Source: DASZJY01 sp036260255 (GTDB lineage: Bacteria; Actinomycetota; Acidimicrobiia; Acidimicrobiales; AC-14). From it: a stretch of DNA of 49,702 nucleotides. The stretch is from the NCBI GenBank assembly GCA_036260255.1, contig DATAAF010000025.1:1-49702 (forward strand). The letters are read 5' to 3'. Within the stretch, counting starts at the first letter, position 1; the number at the start of each line of letters is the position of its first letter. The translations under genes were made by a program, and so were the position numbers. Shown here one piece after another: positions 41,173-48,104 of the stretch. The notes beneath the pieces were generated by a model. The model was not told the origin of the DNA. It worked only from the letters and a program-made list of their open reading frames with translations, and searched no databases.

Positions 41173-41742
41173 TCACTCGTCCCCCTTCGCTGGCAGGAGG
41201 TTGGCCTTGCGCGCTCGGTGAATGAGCTGCCGGGCATAGCCCTCGCCGACACCCAATTGCTCGGCGACGTACTCGGACGTCTGCCGGGGTGGTGCCCCCC
41301 GGTACGCGGCGGCGACCGCTTCAAGGCGTTCTCGGGTCACGGGCCGGCGCCGACGCGCAGCCTTGCCGGCCTTCGTGATGGTGACGGCTTCGTTGAAATC
41401 GGTGATTGGCGACAAGATCACGTCGCCCCCAGGGCTTCGCTGGCTCCGCAGAATCGCGGAAGAGACAACGACGTCGAGATAGGAACCGATCGGTAGTCGT
41501 CGGAGGTCGGTTGGCGTGAGGGGGTCATCTTCTGTGACCACAGTGAAACTTCGGAGCCGCGGCCTGCCGTCGTGAATCTCCACCTCGAGCTGCGCTTTGC
41601 AGCCGTTGGCTGGATCACGTACGGCCCCGGTGAACCGACGGGGAATTGCTGCACCAGGTACGCCTGGGAAGGCCACCGGGGGGTCTTTCATCAGGTTGAA
41701 CGAGTGGGAAACCTCAAGTCCTTCCAAGTCGTCTTCGGTCAC
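41173..41742 (-). CDS. Element protein of unknown function with C-terminal HTH
   Basis: A 189-residue protein. The first 110 residues form an all-beta-looking region (AQLEVEIHDGRPRLRSFTVV, IGSYLDVVVSSAILRS) and the last 60 hold a predicted HTH (TSEYVAEQLGVGEGYARQLI HRAR). Proteins of this layout occur next to integrases in actinobacterial elements and may regulate integration, but I cannot name the family. GTG 41742 has GGGGAGG upstream. It diverges from the excisionase-like gene across an operator-like inverted repeat. Confidence 0.65.
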   Translation of the reverse strand: MTEDDLEGLEVSHSFNLMKDPPVAFPGVPGAAIPRRFTGAVRDPANGCKAQLEVEIHDGRPRLRSFTVVTEDDPLTPTDLRRLPIGSYLDVVVSSAILRSQRSPGGDVILSPITDFNEAVTITKAGKAARRRRPVTRERLEAVAAAYRGAPPRQTSEYVAEQLGVGEGYARQLIHRARKANLLPAKGDE

Positions 41743-41765
41743 CGAGCGCCTCCCCTGAATGTTTT

Positions 41766-41810
41766 TTGTTCGGTTCGGCGTACGCTAACACCGATGAGCG
41801 AAACGAACAA
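41766..41810. promoter_or_regulatory. Operator-like inverted repeat in the divergent int/xis region
   Basis: TTGTTCGGTTCG (41766-41777) and CGAAACGAACAA (41799-41810) match in 11 of 12 positions, 21 nt apart. They lie in an unusually AT-rich divergent promoter region between the HTH gene on the minus strand and the excisionase-like gene on the plus strand, so they may bind the element's regulator. Confidence 0.5.
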
Positions 41811-41857
41811 GTACCCTAACGGACGTGAGCGCATCCCCGGAGAACCAGGAGGCTGCT

Positions 41858-42046
41858 GTGCTCTACAGCGTCGAGGACGTGATCGCCCGGACCTCTCTCG
41901 GAAGGTCGAAGGTGTACGAGCTGCTCGCATCGGGCGAGCTCGGGAGTGTGAAAGTCGGCCGTAGGCGGTTGATACCTGCGCGCTCCCTCGACGAGTTCGT
42001 GGAGCGCTTGCGCGCGGGCTCTGGTGCTCCTCGGCCGGCGGCCTAG
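41858..42046 (+). CDS. Excisionase-like HTH protein (Xis/AlpA-like)
   Basis: A 62-residue protein, essentially one winged HTH: LYSVEDVIARTSLGRSKVYE, LLASGELGSVKVGRRRLIPA and SLDEFVERL. This is the helix-turn-helix 17 type of excisionases and element regulators. GTG 41858 is chosen because AGGAGG (41847-41852) precedes it; an earlier GTG (41825) lacks a ribosome binding site. It would direct excision together with the integrase. Confidence 0.8.
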   Translation: MLYSVEDVIARTSLGRSKVYELLASGELGSVKVGRRRLIPARSLDEFVERLRAGSGAPRPAA

Positions 42047-42121
42047 ATGCGCCGGAGCGGCACCCACAACCCAACCTCCGCTGCCGGGGACCGGCGAGGT
42101 GAGAAGGCTGGCCACGGGCGA

Positions 42122-42331
42122 GCCGGCCCCCCTGGAGAGACGGCAGTCTCCGGGGGGGCCGGCCCCTCTAGGGGGGGCGCCCCCTCTAGGGGGGCACCTC
42201 CGGCCGTCATCCGGTGCGCCGACGGCCTCATCTTCGCTGTGAGGTGCACCTGCCCACTACACGCGGGGCCGAATCCAAGGGGGCACTTGGCCACGCCGTT
42301 GAACGACGAGGCCCCGGCGGAAGCCGGGGCC
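42122..42331. other. Hyper-palindromic noncoding segment of the element
   Basis: The 337-bp gap between xis and the next gene holds three exceptional structures. (1) A 17-bp stem with one G-U pair, GCCGGCCCCCCTGGAGA (42122-42138) against 42147-42163, with an 8-nt loop. (2) Tandem CCCCTCTAGGGG palindromes to about 42205. (3) GGCCCCGGC-GGAA-GCCGGGGCC (42310-42331) with a stable tetraloop. No convincing gene is present. A terminator cluster, single-strand origin or nicking site are candidates. Confidence 0.6.
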
Positions 42332-42383
42332 CGCGCCGTCTCGTCATCGACGACCACTACCGGCCTCAACGGAAGCGATCGCC

Positions 42384-42575
42384 ATGGTCACGGTACCTAG
42401 CGATTCGCCCTGTTCCAAGGAGCAGTGTGCCGCCGGCCTCGAAGCCCTCGAAGCCGTCCGCCTAGTCAGCGAGGCCATGCTCACGGGTGCTTGGACGGTT
42501 GATCCCGACGTCATTGACGGCTTGATGCGCCTGCTGATGTCAACGCGGCAATGGGCGGAACGGGCGGCGGCTTGA
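42384..42575 (+). CDS. Small element protein (63 aa), unknown
   Basis: ATG 42384 opens a 63-residue acidic, helical protein: SKEQCAAGLEALEAVRLVSE, AMLTGAWTVDPDVIDGLMRL, ending RQWAERAAA. Its TGA overlaps the TTG start of the primase gene (TTGA), which argues that it is real and cotranslated. No family is recognised. Confidence 0.6.
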   Translation: MVTVPSDSPCSKEQCAAGLEALEAVRLVSEAMLTGAWTVDPDVIDGLMRLLMSTRQWAERAAA

Positions 42576-43444
42576 CCACTCACCTGGACCACGCTCTCTA
42601 CTACGCCCGCGAGCTCAGCTGGCCGGTCTTCCCAGTGGCGCCGCGCGGCAAGCTGCCCCTTCTCCCGAGCGCCCACGCGCGCGGAGAGCCACCATGCCGT
42701 GGCGAGTGCGGCCGGGAAGGTCACGGGCTGCACGACGCGACCACCGACGAGACGACCATCCGCCGCTGGTGGGGGAAGTGCCCAGACGCCAGCATCGGCC
42801 TCCGGACCGGGGTCGCTTTCGACGTAGTGGACATCGACGGACCCGAGGGCCTGGCCGCGCTGAACGCCACACGCGCTGATCGGCCGATTACATGGGGGCC
42901 GGAGTCGATCACTGGCGGCGGCGGCTGGCACTTGTTCCATCTACCGACCGGTGGCGGCAACCGCGCCAAGATCGTCGAGCACGTCGATTACAGGGGAGCC
43001 GGCGGGTACATCGTCGCTCCTCCGAGCGTGCACCCGTCTGGTGAGCGCTACTTCTGGGCGCCCGGAGCGGGCCCCGATGAACCTCTCGAACCGCTGGCGG
43101 GATGGCTCCGCGAACTAGTGCTCCCCCCTTCGCAGGAACACGGAGTTGCGGTGCCGATTCATCGACGTCCGCCGGAGCGTCTGAACGCCTACGCCACCCG
43201 GGCCTTCGAGTCGGAACTGGGTCGCGTGGCCCTCGCTTCCGTCGGCGAACGGAACCATCAGTTGAACAAGAGCGCTTTTGCCCTCGGCCAGCTCATCGCC
43301 GGCGGTGCCCTTCCCCTCGAGCTCGTCGTCGATCGCCTAATCGAGGCCGCAGCGCGCGCGGGGCTCACCGGGCGTGAGGTCGAGGCGACCATTGCCAGCG
43401 GGCTTCGCTCCGGTGCTCGGCAGCCGAGGCGTGTGCCGGCATGA
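42572..43444 (+). CDS. Bifunctional DNA primase/polymerase (prim-pol)
   Basis: A 290-residue protein whose N-terminal two thirds match the archaeo-eukaryotic-primase-like prim-pol domain of plasmids and phages: LYYARELSWPVFPVAPRGKL, the catalytic acidic motif FDVVDIDGPEGL, GGGGWHLFHLP with the active-site His, and YRGAGGYIVAPPSVHPSGERY. The C-terminal third (LVVDRLIEAAARAGLTGREV) is a helical PriCT-like tail. It makes primers and possibly extends them in element replication. TTG 42572 overlaps the upstream stop; an ATG at 42551 is possible. The ATPase gene starts in its stop codon (ATGA). Confidence 0.85.
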   Translation: MTTHLDHALYYARELSWPVFPVAPRGKLPLLPSAHARGEPPCRGECGREGHGLHDATTDETTIRRWWGKCPDASIGLRTGVAFDVVDIDGPEGLAALNATRADRPITWGPESITGGGGWHLFHLPTGGGNRAKIVEHVDYRGAGGYIVAPPSVHPSGERYFWAPGAGPDEPLEPLAGWLRELVLPPSQEHGVAVPIHRRPPERLNAYATRAFESELGRVALASVGERNHQLNKSAFALGQLIAGGALPLELVVDRLIEAAARAGLTGREVEATIASGLRSGARQPRRVPA

Positions 43445-44583
43445 CCGACGCGGCTAGTCGCGTCATGGCTGAGGTGGAGCCCGACTTCTCGGTCGCGGGC
43501 GCCGACTCCGCTCAGGTGCCACCTCGTCCAGGTGTCCCGCTGATCTGGGGCAACGAAGTCCAGCCGCGGGCCCTGCGCTGGCTGTGGCCGGGGCGCATAG
43601 CTGCCGGCAAGATCACGATCTTCGAGGGTGACCCCGGCCTCGGGAAGTCCCTTGTCGCCGAAGACCTAGCTGCCCGCCTAACCCGGGGTGCGAGCCTCCC
43701 CGGTTGCGAGGACGAGGAGCCGCCGAGGCGCGTCCTCATCGCTTCGGCGGAGGACACGGTTGACGACGTCATCCTTCCCCGTCTCGTGGCTGCCGGCGTC
43801 GACCGGCGTCTCGTGGCGTTCCACCGCCTTGCTCGAGACCCTGATACCGGCAAGGTCGTGCCGTTGACGATCCCTCGAGACCTCGACCGCCTCGCAGCCA
43901 CCGTCGTCGACAACGACATCCCATTTGTCGTGCTAGACCCGCTTGTCGCCTTCCTCGGCGAGGAGATTCGTTCACACGTCGACGCCTCGGTGCGGCATGC
44001 GATGGGACCACTCTCGGTCATGGCCGAGGAGACGGGCGCCGCCGTGGCTGGCCTGCGCCACCTCAACAAGTCCACGAGCGAGGACAACCCCATCTATCGG
44101 GGCGGTGGCTCGATCGCGTTCAGCGCCGCCGCTCGTTCCGTCCTCTTGTTCGCACGGCACCGAGACGACCCGAGTCTGCACGTCGTCGCGCAGGTCAAGA
44201 CGAACCTGTCGCCACCGGGTGCGGCGTCGTCGCTCGGCTACCGCATTGAGGCGTCTCCGAGCCCGTACGGTGACCAGCCGACGGTCTGTTGGCTGGCTGA
44301 GCCACTTGGTATTTCGGCCGCCGAACTGCTCCGGCGTGGTGGTCGGGACGAGGCACCGAAGCGCTCGGAGGCTGAGGACTTCCTCCTCGAGGTCCTGGCC
44401 GATGGGGCGGTTGCGGTTGAGGAGATCCGCGAGCTCGCCCAGAGTGCGGGCCTCTCGTGGCGGACTGTCGAGCGTGCCAAAGGCAGTGCGCAGGTGTCCG
44501 TTGAGCGGCGACGAGACGGCAGTGGCAAGACGCTCGGGTGGTCTTGGAGGCTGCCCGTCGAGCCCGTCGATGAGGTCTTCTGA
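43441..44583 (+). CDS. RepA-like AAA ATPase/replicative helicase
   Basis: A 380-residue RecA-fold ATPase (RepA/AAA_25 type). Walker A is FEGDPGLGKSLVAEDLA, Walker B is IPFVVLDPLVAFLG, and sensor-like segments are AVAGLRHLNKST and GGGSIAFSAAARSVLL. The C-terminus carries a winged-helix-like part (AEDFLLEVLADGAVAVEEIR). It is probably the hexameric helicase working with the prim-pol. The iteron array begins 4 nt after its stop codon, the usual arrangement for a Rep protein and its origin. Confidence 0.82.
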   Translation: MTDAASRVMAEVEPDFSVAGADSAQVPPRPGVPLIWGNEVQPRALRWLWPGRIAAGKITIFEGDPGLGKSLVAEDLAARLTRGASLPGCEDEEPPRRVLIASAEDTVDDVILPRLVAAGVDRRLVAFHRLARDPDTGKVVPLTIPRDLDRLAATVVDNDIPFVVLDPLVAFLGEEIRSHVDASVRHAMGPLSVMAEETGAAVAGLRHLNKSTSEDNPIYRGGGSIAFSAAARSVLLFARHRDDPSLHVVAQVKTNLSPPGAASSLGYRIEASPSPYGDQPTVCWLAEPLGISAAELLRRGGRDEAPKRSEAEDFLLEVLADGAVAVEEIRELAQSAGLSWRTVERAKGSAQVSVERRRDGSGKTLGWSWRLPVEPVDEVF

Positions 44584-44586
44584 CGT

Positions 44587-44782
44587 GGCGGTCTGGCTGG
44601 ACCACGTGGGCGGTCTGGCTTTCAGGTGGCGGTCTGGGGCGGTGTGGTGGCGGTCTGGGGCTGTCTGGACCACACCGCCACACCGCCACCTATCCGCCCA
44701 CCTTGGCGGTCTGGGGCGGTCTGGGGCGGTCTGGTGATGATGGAAAGCCAGACCGCCAAGGTCGTGGGGATTGGCGGTCTGG
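44587..44782. repeat. Iteron array (candidate replication origin)
   Basis: The decamer GGCGGTCTGG occurs exactly eight times on the plus strand (starting 44587, 44609, 44628, 44649, 44705, 44715, 44725, 44773) and once inverted (44748-44757). One-mismatch copies start at 44638 and 44659, and inverted variants at 44670 and 44678. Spacings cluster at 10-11 or 19-22 bp, so copies lie on the same helix face. It directly follows the Rep-type ATPase gene. Confidence 0.8.
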
Positions 44783-44805
44783 CTTGTTCGAAGGGCGCAG
44801 TGGGC

Positions 44806-45024
44806 ATGAGCAACGGTCGCTCCGCTCGTAGTCGCCTGTCACCAGCTCAGACCGCTGTCGCTCAACTACTCGGTCCGCTTGACGGCGCCCGAATCCCGGG
44901 TGGTTGCGAGCAATGCGACGCCTACCAGACGGTCGAGCCGGCTGGCCCCGGCATCTGGATCAACACGGTGCATCACGACTCGTGGTGCCCGGCGCTCGTC
45001 GCGTACGAGCGAGAGAGTCGATGA
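44806..45024 (+). CDS. Small phage-type protein with paired Cys (72 aa)
   Basis: ATG 44806, just past the iterons. The protein has a basic N-terminus (MSNGRSARSRLSPAQTAVAQ) and a compact domain with Cys pairs and aromatic residues: GGCEQCDAYQTVEP, GIWINTVHHDSWCPALVAYE. Similar short proteins with a CxxC and a late His/Cys are common in actinophages, possibly zinc-binding; function unknown. The ATG is chosen over upstream in-frame starts because those would translate the iterons. Confidence 0.6.
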   Translation: MSNGRSARSRLSPAQTAVAQLLGPLDGARIPGGCEQCDAYQTVEPAGPGIWINTVHHDSWCPALVAYERESR

Positions 45025-45146
45025 CGACGCCCACCCGGGGGCGGGGGAGGGGTCAGGCGCGGATCGCCGGTGCTGAAAAGACCGTGGTCAACTCCCGCTC
45101 GCCCTCGATCTATTTTCGCAGGAGGGGTGTGAACCCCGGTGACTAA
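45021..45146 (+). CDS. Very small basic protein (41 aa), uncertain
   Basis: ATG 45021 overlaps the preceding TGA (ATGA). The peptide MTTPTRGRGRGQARIAGAEK continues to a basic end (RRRGVNPGD) and TAA. Its end overlaps the start of the terminase gene by 8 nt. The overlap style supports translation, but nothing else does. Confidence 0.3.
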   Translation: MTTPTRGRGRGQARIAGAEKTVVNSRSPSIYFRRRGVNPGD

Positions 45147-45834
45147 CCGCATCCCTCCTGCTCCAAAGGGCCTCTCACCCCGTGCTCGGCGCCTCTGGAA
45201 GGCGGTGCTGACCGACTACGAGGTGAGCGATCAGGAGCTCGCACCAGCGGAGCTCGAACTGCTTCGCCAGGCCCTCGTCGCCCTTGACCGCGCCGACCAG
45301 GCAGCGGCGGTCGTCGAGGCCGAGGGCATCGTTGTCTTGGACAGGTTCGGAAGCCCGAAGTCTCACCCTGCCGCCGATGTCGAAAGCCGGAATCGCACGG
45401 TCTTCGCTCGCCTGGTCGGGCAGTTGCACGTGAAGTTGCCCGAGGTTCCACCCGGAGGCCAGCGGCGCCGTGCTAAGCCCGGACCTCGCCCGGCAAGAGA
45501 ACGGGGGACGCGATGCCTCGTCCTCGGCGCAAGCCGGTCGAGCCCGACGCCCGCCGGCGCTGGGTCCTTCTCCGGTGGTTCCTCATCCCGCTTCCGGAGA
45601 TGCCGCCCGAGACCCGTGGGCTGGCGGAGCGCTACACGACGGAAGTCGAACGCCTCCAATCGCGGGAGCTCACCGATCAGCAGCGCTGTGACGCCCTGCT
45701 CGCCGTCCTCGACGACCTCGAGCCGGGGCTCCGTGACGCCGCCGAGCAGCATCTCGAGCGCAGCGGAGGAGGTCGCTGAGATTGGAGTGCACAAAAAAAC
45801 GCTCTCCTGTCCAAAACCAGCCCGAGATCCGTAG
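45139..45834 (+). CDS. P27-family phage terminase small subunit-like protein
   Basis: The first about 110 residues fit P27-type small terminases, which recognise phage DNA for packaging: PPAPKGLSPRARRLWKAVLT, LAPAELELLRQALVALDRAD, VEAEGIVVLDRFGSPKSHPA, ESRNRTVFARLVGQL. GTG 45139 has AGGAGGGG upstream. From about residue 125 the sequence turns into Ser/Arg/Pro-rich nonsense that overlaps the gene at 45513 in another frame, so the natural stop has probably been lost or a base is missing near 45500. No large terminase follows, as in satellites that borrow it. Confidence 0.7.
   Translation: MTNRIPPAPKGLSPRARRLWKAVLTDYEVSDQELAPAELELLRQALVALDRADQAAAVVEAEGIVVLDRFGSPKSHPAADVESRNRTVFARLVGQLHVKLPEVPPGGQRRRAKPGPRPARERGTRCLVLGASRSSPTPAGAGSFSGGSSSRFRRCRPRPVGWRSATRRKSNASNRGSSPISSAVTPCSPSSTTSSRGSVTPPSSISSAAEEVAEIGVHKKTLSCPKPARDP
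45513..45779 (+). CDS. Element protein of unknown function (88 aa)
   Basis: ATG 45513 opens an 88-residue charged protein: MPRPRRKPVEPDARRRWVLL, LPEMPPETRGLAERYTTEVE, QQRCDALLAVLDDLEPGLRD, ending HLERSGGGR. The codon pattern here fits this frame better than the overlapping end of the terminase frame. Helical and basic at the N-terminus; no family named. Confidence 0.6.
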   Translation: MPRPRRKPVEPDARRRWVLLRWFLIPLPEMPPETRGLAERYTTEVERLQSRELTDQQRCDALLAVLDDLEPGLRDAAEQHLERSGGGR

Positions 45835-45845
45835 CGGATCGAAGC

Positions 45846-45895
45846 GAGGGGGCACGGTCTCTGAGACTCGAAGCGTTTCGCGCCGGTGCCCCCTC
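45846..45895. terminator. Long hairpin in the 218-bp gap after the small gene
   Basis: GAGGGGGCAC (45846-45855) and GTGCCCCCTC (45886-45895) are perfect inverted repeats, with a CGAA-GCG-TTTCG mini-hairpin inside; a CCCCCCCCGGGGGGG palindrome follows near 45895-45909. The rest of 45780-45997 shows no supported gene. Confidence 0.45.
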
Positions 45896-45997
45896 CCCCC
45901 CGGGGGGGCGGTGTCGACCGCGGTTCGTGCCTGCCATGGGAGACCGGGGTCCCCCACATTTCTCTCCCCACGCTTTCAGGGCCGACGCGTTGCTCCC

Positions 45998-46422
45998 GTG
46001 CCCGCCGCTGACCCCTTCTACCGAGGCCCGCTGGTCGTCGTGACGGGACGAGTGGCGGCGCGTCTGAGTCGCCCTCTCGCTGGTCTTTTGCGCCAAGCGC
46101 GCGACCAAGGGGAACGCCTCGACGAGGAGGTGGTGGCCACCGTCTCCGCCATTGAGCAGGCCGGCCGGGAGTACGCCGCTTCTCGAGTCCGGGCGGGTTC
46201 CGCTAGCGGAACTTCGGAACTCGATTTTGCGGAACTGCCGTCAGGCTCCGACCGAGATGGACTCTCTACCGCCGAAGCCGCCGATGAGCTTGGTTGTTCC
46301 GAGCGCTGGGTTACCAAGCCATCGCCTCCGACCGCCTTGCGGCCCAGCGGATCGGCCGCGCGTGGCTCGTCGACCCCGCTTCGCTCGCCCGTCTCATCGA
46401 CGACCGGGAGACGTCGGCCTGA
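45998..46422 (+). pseudogene. HTH protein of the element, frameshifted
   Basis: From GTG 45998 the frame gives an N-terminal helical region (PLAGLLRQARDQGERLDEEV, AIEQAGREYAASR) and then half of an HTH: LSTAEAADELGCSERWVTK. At an A-run (46315-46317) the domain continues one frame over as AIASDRLAAQRIGRAWLVDP and SLARLIDDRETSA with TGA 46420-46422. One A is missing. With the base restored it is a normal excisionase/MerR-type winged helix that ends cleanly before the next gene. Confidence 0.65.
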
Positions 46423-46432
46423 CCTAGTCGAC

Positions 46433-46629
46433 CTGCCGCTCCTCGTCGACGAGGAGGAGGCTGCCCGGGCGCTGCGCTGCTCGCCCAACGTTGTGCAGCG
46501 CTTTTGGTAACGGCGGGTCGCCTGCATCCGGTGAGGTTCATTCCCGAGGACGACCGACTTCGCTTTCGTCCCGAAGACCTGCTCGAGCTCGTCGAGCAGT
46601 CGGCGCTCGAGAGTTCGGAGGCGTCGTGA
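46433..46629 (+). pseudogene. Second HTH protein of the element, frameshifted
   Basis: LPLLVDEEEAARALRCSPNV VQR ends in a TAA at 46508-46510 after a TTTT run (46502-46505), but one frame over it continues as LVTAGRLHPVRFIPEDDRLR FRPEDLLELVEQ to TGA 46627-46629. Together they make one winged helix of the HTH_17 type. One T appears to be missing. The TGA overlaps the GTG of the following gene, which supports the restored frame. The start is unclear (CTG 46433 or no standard codon). Confidence 0.6.
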
Positions 46630-46889
46630 CGCCTGAGCCGGTCAACCCTGTGGTCGCCGCTGGCCGGGCGACCGCCATCGCGACCATCCGCGCGCTGGCC
46701 AGTGATTCGGAGGACGACTTCAACGCGCTGTCGTCGCTCCTCGATGAAACCGGCGCGGAGACCCTGCGGGCAACCGTCGAGGAGCTGGGGTTGCTCTTTG
46801 TCGCCGTCGCCAAGCCCTCCGACGCCTTCATCAAGCACTTCGGCATGAAGGCGGCGCTCGCGGCGACCGCTGGAGAAGCGCGCGGATGA
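46626..46889 (+). CDS. Element protein of unknown function (87 aa)
   Basis: GTG 46626 overlaps the preceding TGA (GTGA), and its own TGA overlaps the next ATG (ATGA). The 87-residue protein is helical: VVAAGRATAIATIRALASDS, DDFNALSSLLDETGAETLRA, VEELGLLFVAVAK, ending FGMKAALAATAGEARG. Its size and position beside phage-type genes suggest an accessory protein; no family named. Confidence 0.6.
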   Translation: MTPEPVNPVVAAGRATAIATIRALASDSEDDFNALSSLLDETGAETLRATVEELGLLFVAVAKPSDAFIKHFGMKAALAATAGEARG

Positions 46890-47953
46890 GAACCGAGAGC
46901 GACGCGCGACGCCGGGTGGGGGAGGCCGCTCAGAGGGCTTGGGACATCCACCAGCTCGAGGTCGAGCGAGAACGCAAGGCCCGCCCAGCGGCGGCAGACC
47001 AGCCGGCGACGACCCGTCAGCCGGCCGTGAGGCCCGGCCGCCGCGCGGCCGTTCCCCATCTAACCGTCGCCGAGGCAAGGTACATCTCGAAGGACGAGCT
47101 CGAGAGCTACTGGAGCGACGCGGTACGCGCTGCCGCCCGGGGAAAGTTCCCGCTTCAGGGCGTTGCCCTCCATGACGCGGCGTACCTCGCCGGGAAGCTG
47201 GTCCTGGCGGGCCGCATGAGCGAAGACGCCGTCCGTGCTCACATGCAGAAGGCGGCGCGCCTTGCCGGAGTGCGGGACGGGGAGGCAGAGCGGGCCATCG
47301 AAAAAGCGTGGCTGCTCGCCCGGGCGCATGGGCTAGAAGAGGTGGCCCGGGGCTATCCGACCGGACACGAACCGGGGGCTTTCGTCGCCGTTGCTGCGGG
47401 TTCTGTGACCTACGACCATGACCGGCAAATGCACGTTGAGCCCGCCGCGCTGGCCCCGCTCCCGGCTGCCGTCCTCGTCCACCGTGGCCACGACGCCACG
47501 CGAGAGCCGGTCGGCATTGGCATCCCCCGGTTCGTCGACGGCGCAATCCATGTCGAAGCCGTCTTCGGGACGGCCGTCACCGCGGGTGACACGTGGACTC
47601 TCGTTCGCACTGGCCGGCTGTGCAGCGTCTCCACGTCCGTACAAGCGCTTGAGTACTACAAGGGAGTCGACGGGCGCCTGACGCGTGGTGTCTTGACCGC
47701 GGTCGACCTTGTGAGAGCGCCGGCCGACGAGACCGCCACGGTCGGGAAGGTCATCCCTGGGGACAAATTGAGCCCCGGGCAGCGACGGACTCAACGCCTG
47801 TTCGATGACTACCTCGACGACGCCCGCAATCCCCTTGGCGTTGACCTAGCAGTCGCAGCGCAGCGGGACGGAATCGGCGCTCTCGACGTCCTCGCCCCCA
47901 TCGTGGCGCCGTTGCGGGCCGAGCATGGGCGGTCGGCGGTGGGTGCCGCGTAG
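46886..47953 (+). CDS. Prohead-protease-like protein with PriCT-like N-terminal region
   Basis: A 355-residue protein. Residues about 60-150 (DAAYLAGKLVLAGRMSEDAV, RDGEAERAIEKAWLLARAHG) resemble the helical C-terminal region of the element's own prim-pol. Residues about 170-300 resemble HK97-type prohead proteases: LPAAVLVHRGHDATREPVGI, GAIHVEAVFGTAV, LVRTGRLCSVSTSVQA with a Ser in the usual place, and VDLVRAPADETATVGKVIPG. Such proteases cut scaffold and capsid proteins during phage head maturation. No capsid or portal gene is intact next to it. The protease call is moderate. Confidence 0.5.
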   Translation: MRTESDARRRVGEAAQRAWDIHQLEVERERKARPAAADQPATTRQPAVRPGRRAAVPHLTVAEARYISKDELESYWSDAVRAAARGKFPLQGVALHDAAYLAGKLVLAGRMSEDAVRAHMQKAARLAGVRDGEAERAIEKAWLLARAHGLEEVARGYPTGHEPGAFVAVAAGSVTYDHDRQMHVEPAALAPLPAAVLVHRGHDATREPVGIGIPRFVDGAIHVEAVFGTAVTAGDTWTLVRTGRLCSVSTSVQALEYYKGVDGRLTRGVLTAVDLVRAPADETATVGKVIPGDKLSPGQRRTQRLFDDYLDDARNPLGVDLAVAAQRDGIGALDVLAPIVAPLRAEHGRSAVGAA

Positions 47954-48104
47954 ATGGTTTCGCCGGGACGCGTTGTCCGGCAGGGGTGACCGGAATCGGC
48001 AGCGACGGGGGTCCGGTAGTCGGCCCTTGGCGCGCCGTCGCGTCCTCGGCGAAGCCTCTGTGGAGCCCTGAGCCGGGGATGAGGACGCGCGCAGCAAGGC
48101 CCTC

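Noticed and set aside
42047..42400. 117-codon open frame starting at ATG right after the xis stop
   Set aside because: It translates straight through the hairpins with low-complexity Gly/Pro/Thr sequence; structure rather than coding explains the segment.
44626..45024. 132-codon frame through the iterons
   Set aside because: The first 60 codons are translated repeats (AVWG-type). The real gene begins at ATG 44806.
45780..45997. N-terminal part of a 242-codon frame upstream of GTG 45998
   Set aside because: It is Arg/Pro-rich, crosses a hairpin and a C8G7 palindrome, and lacks a start with a ribosome binding site.
47988..47998. 11-bp match (GACCGGAATCG) to the tRNA-Cys 3' part, considered as attR
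   Set aside because: It is in inverted orientation and only 11 bp; an attachment-site duplication must be direct and normally extends to the tRNA end.
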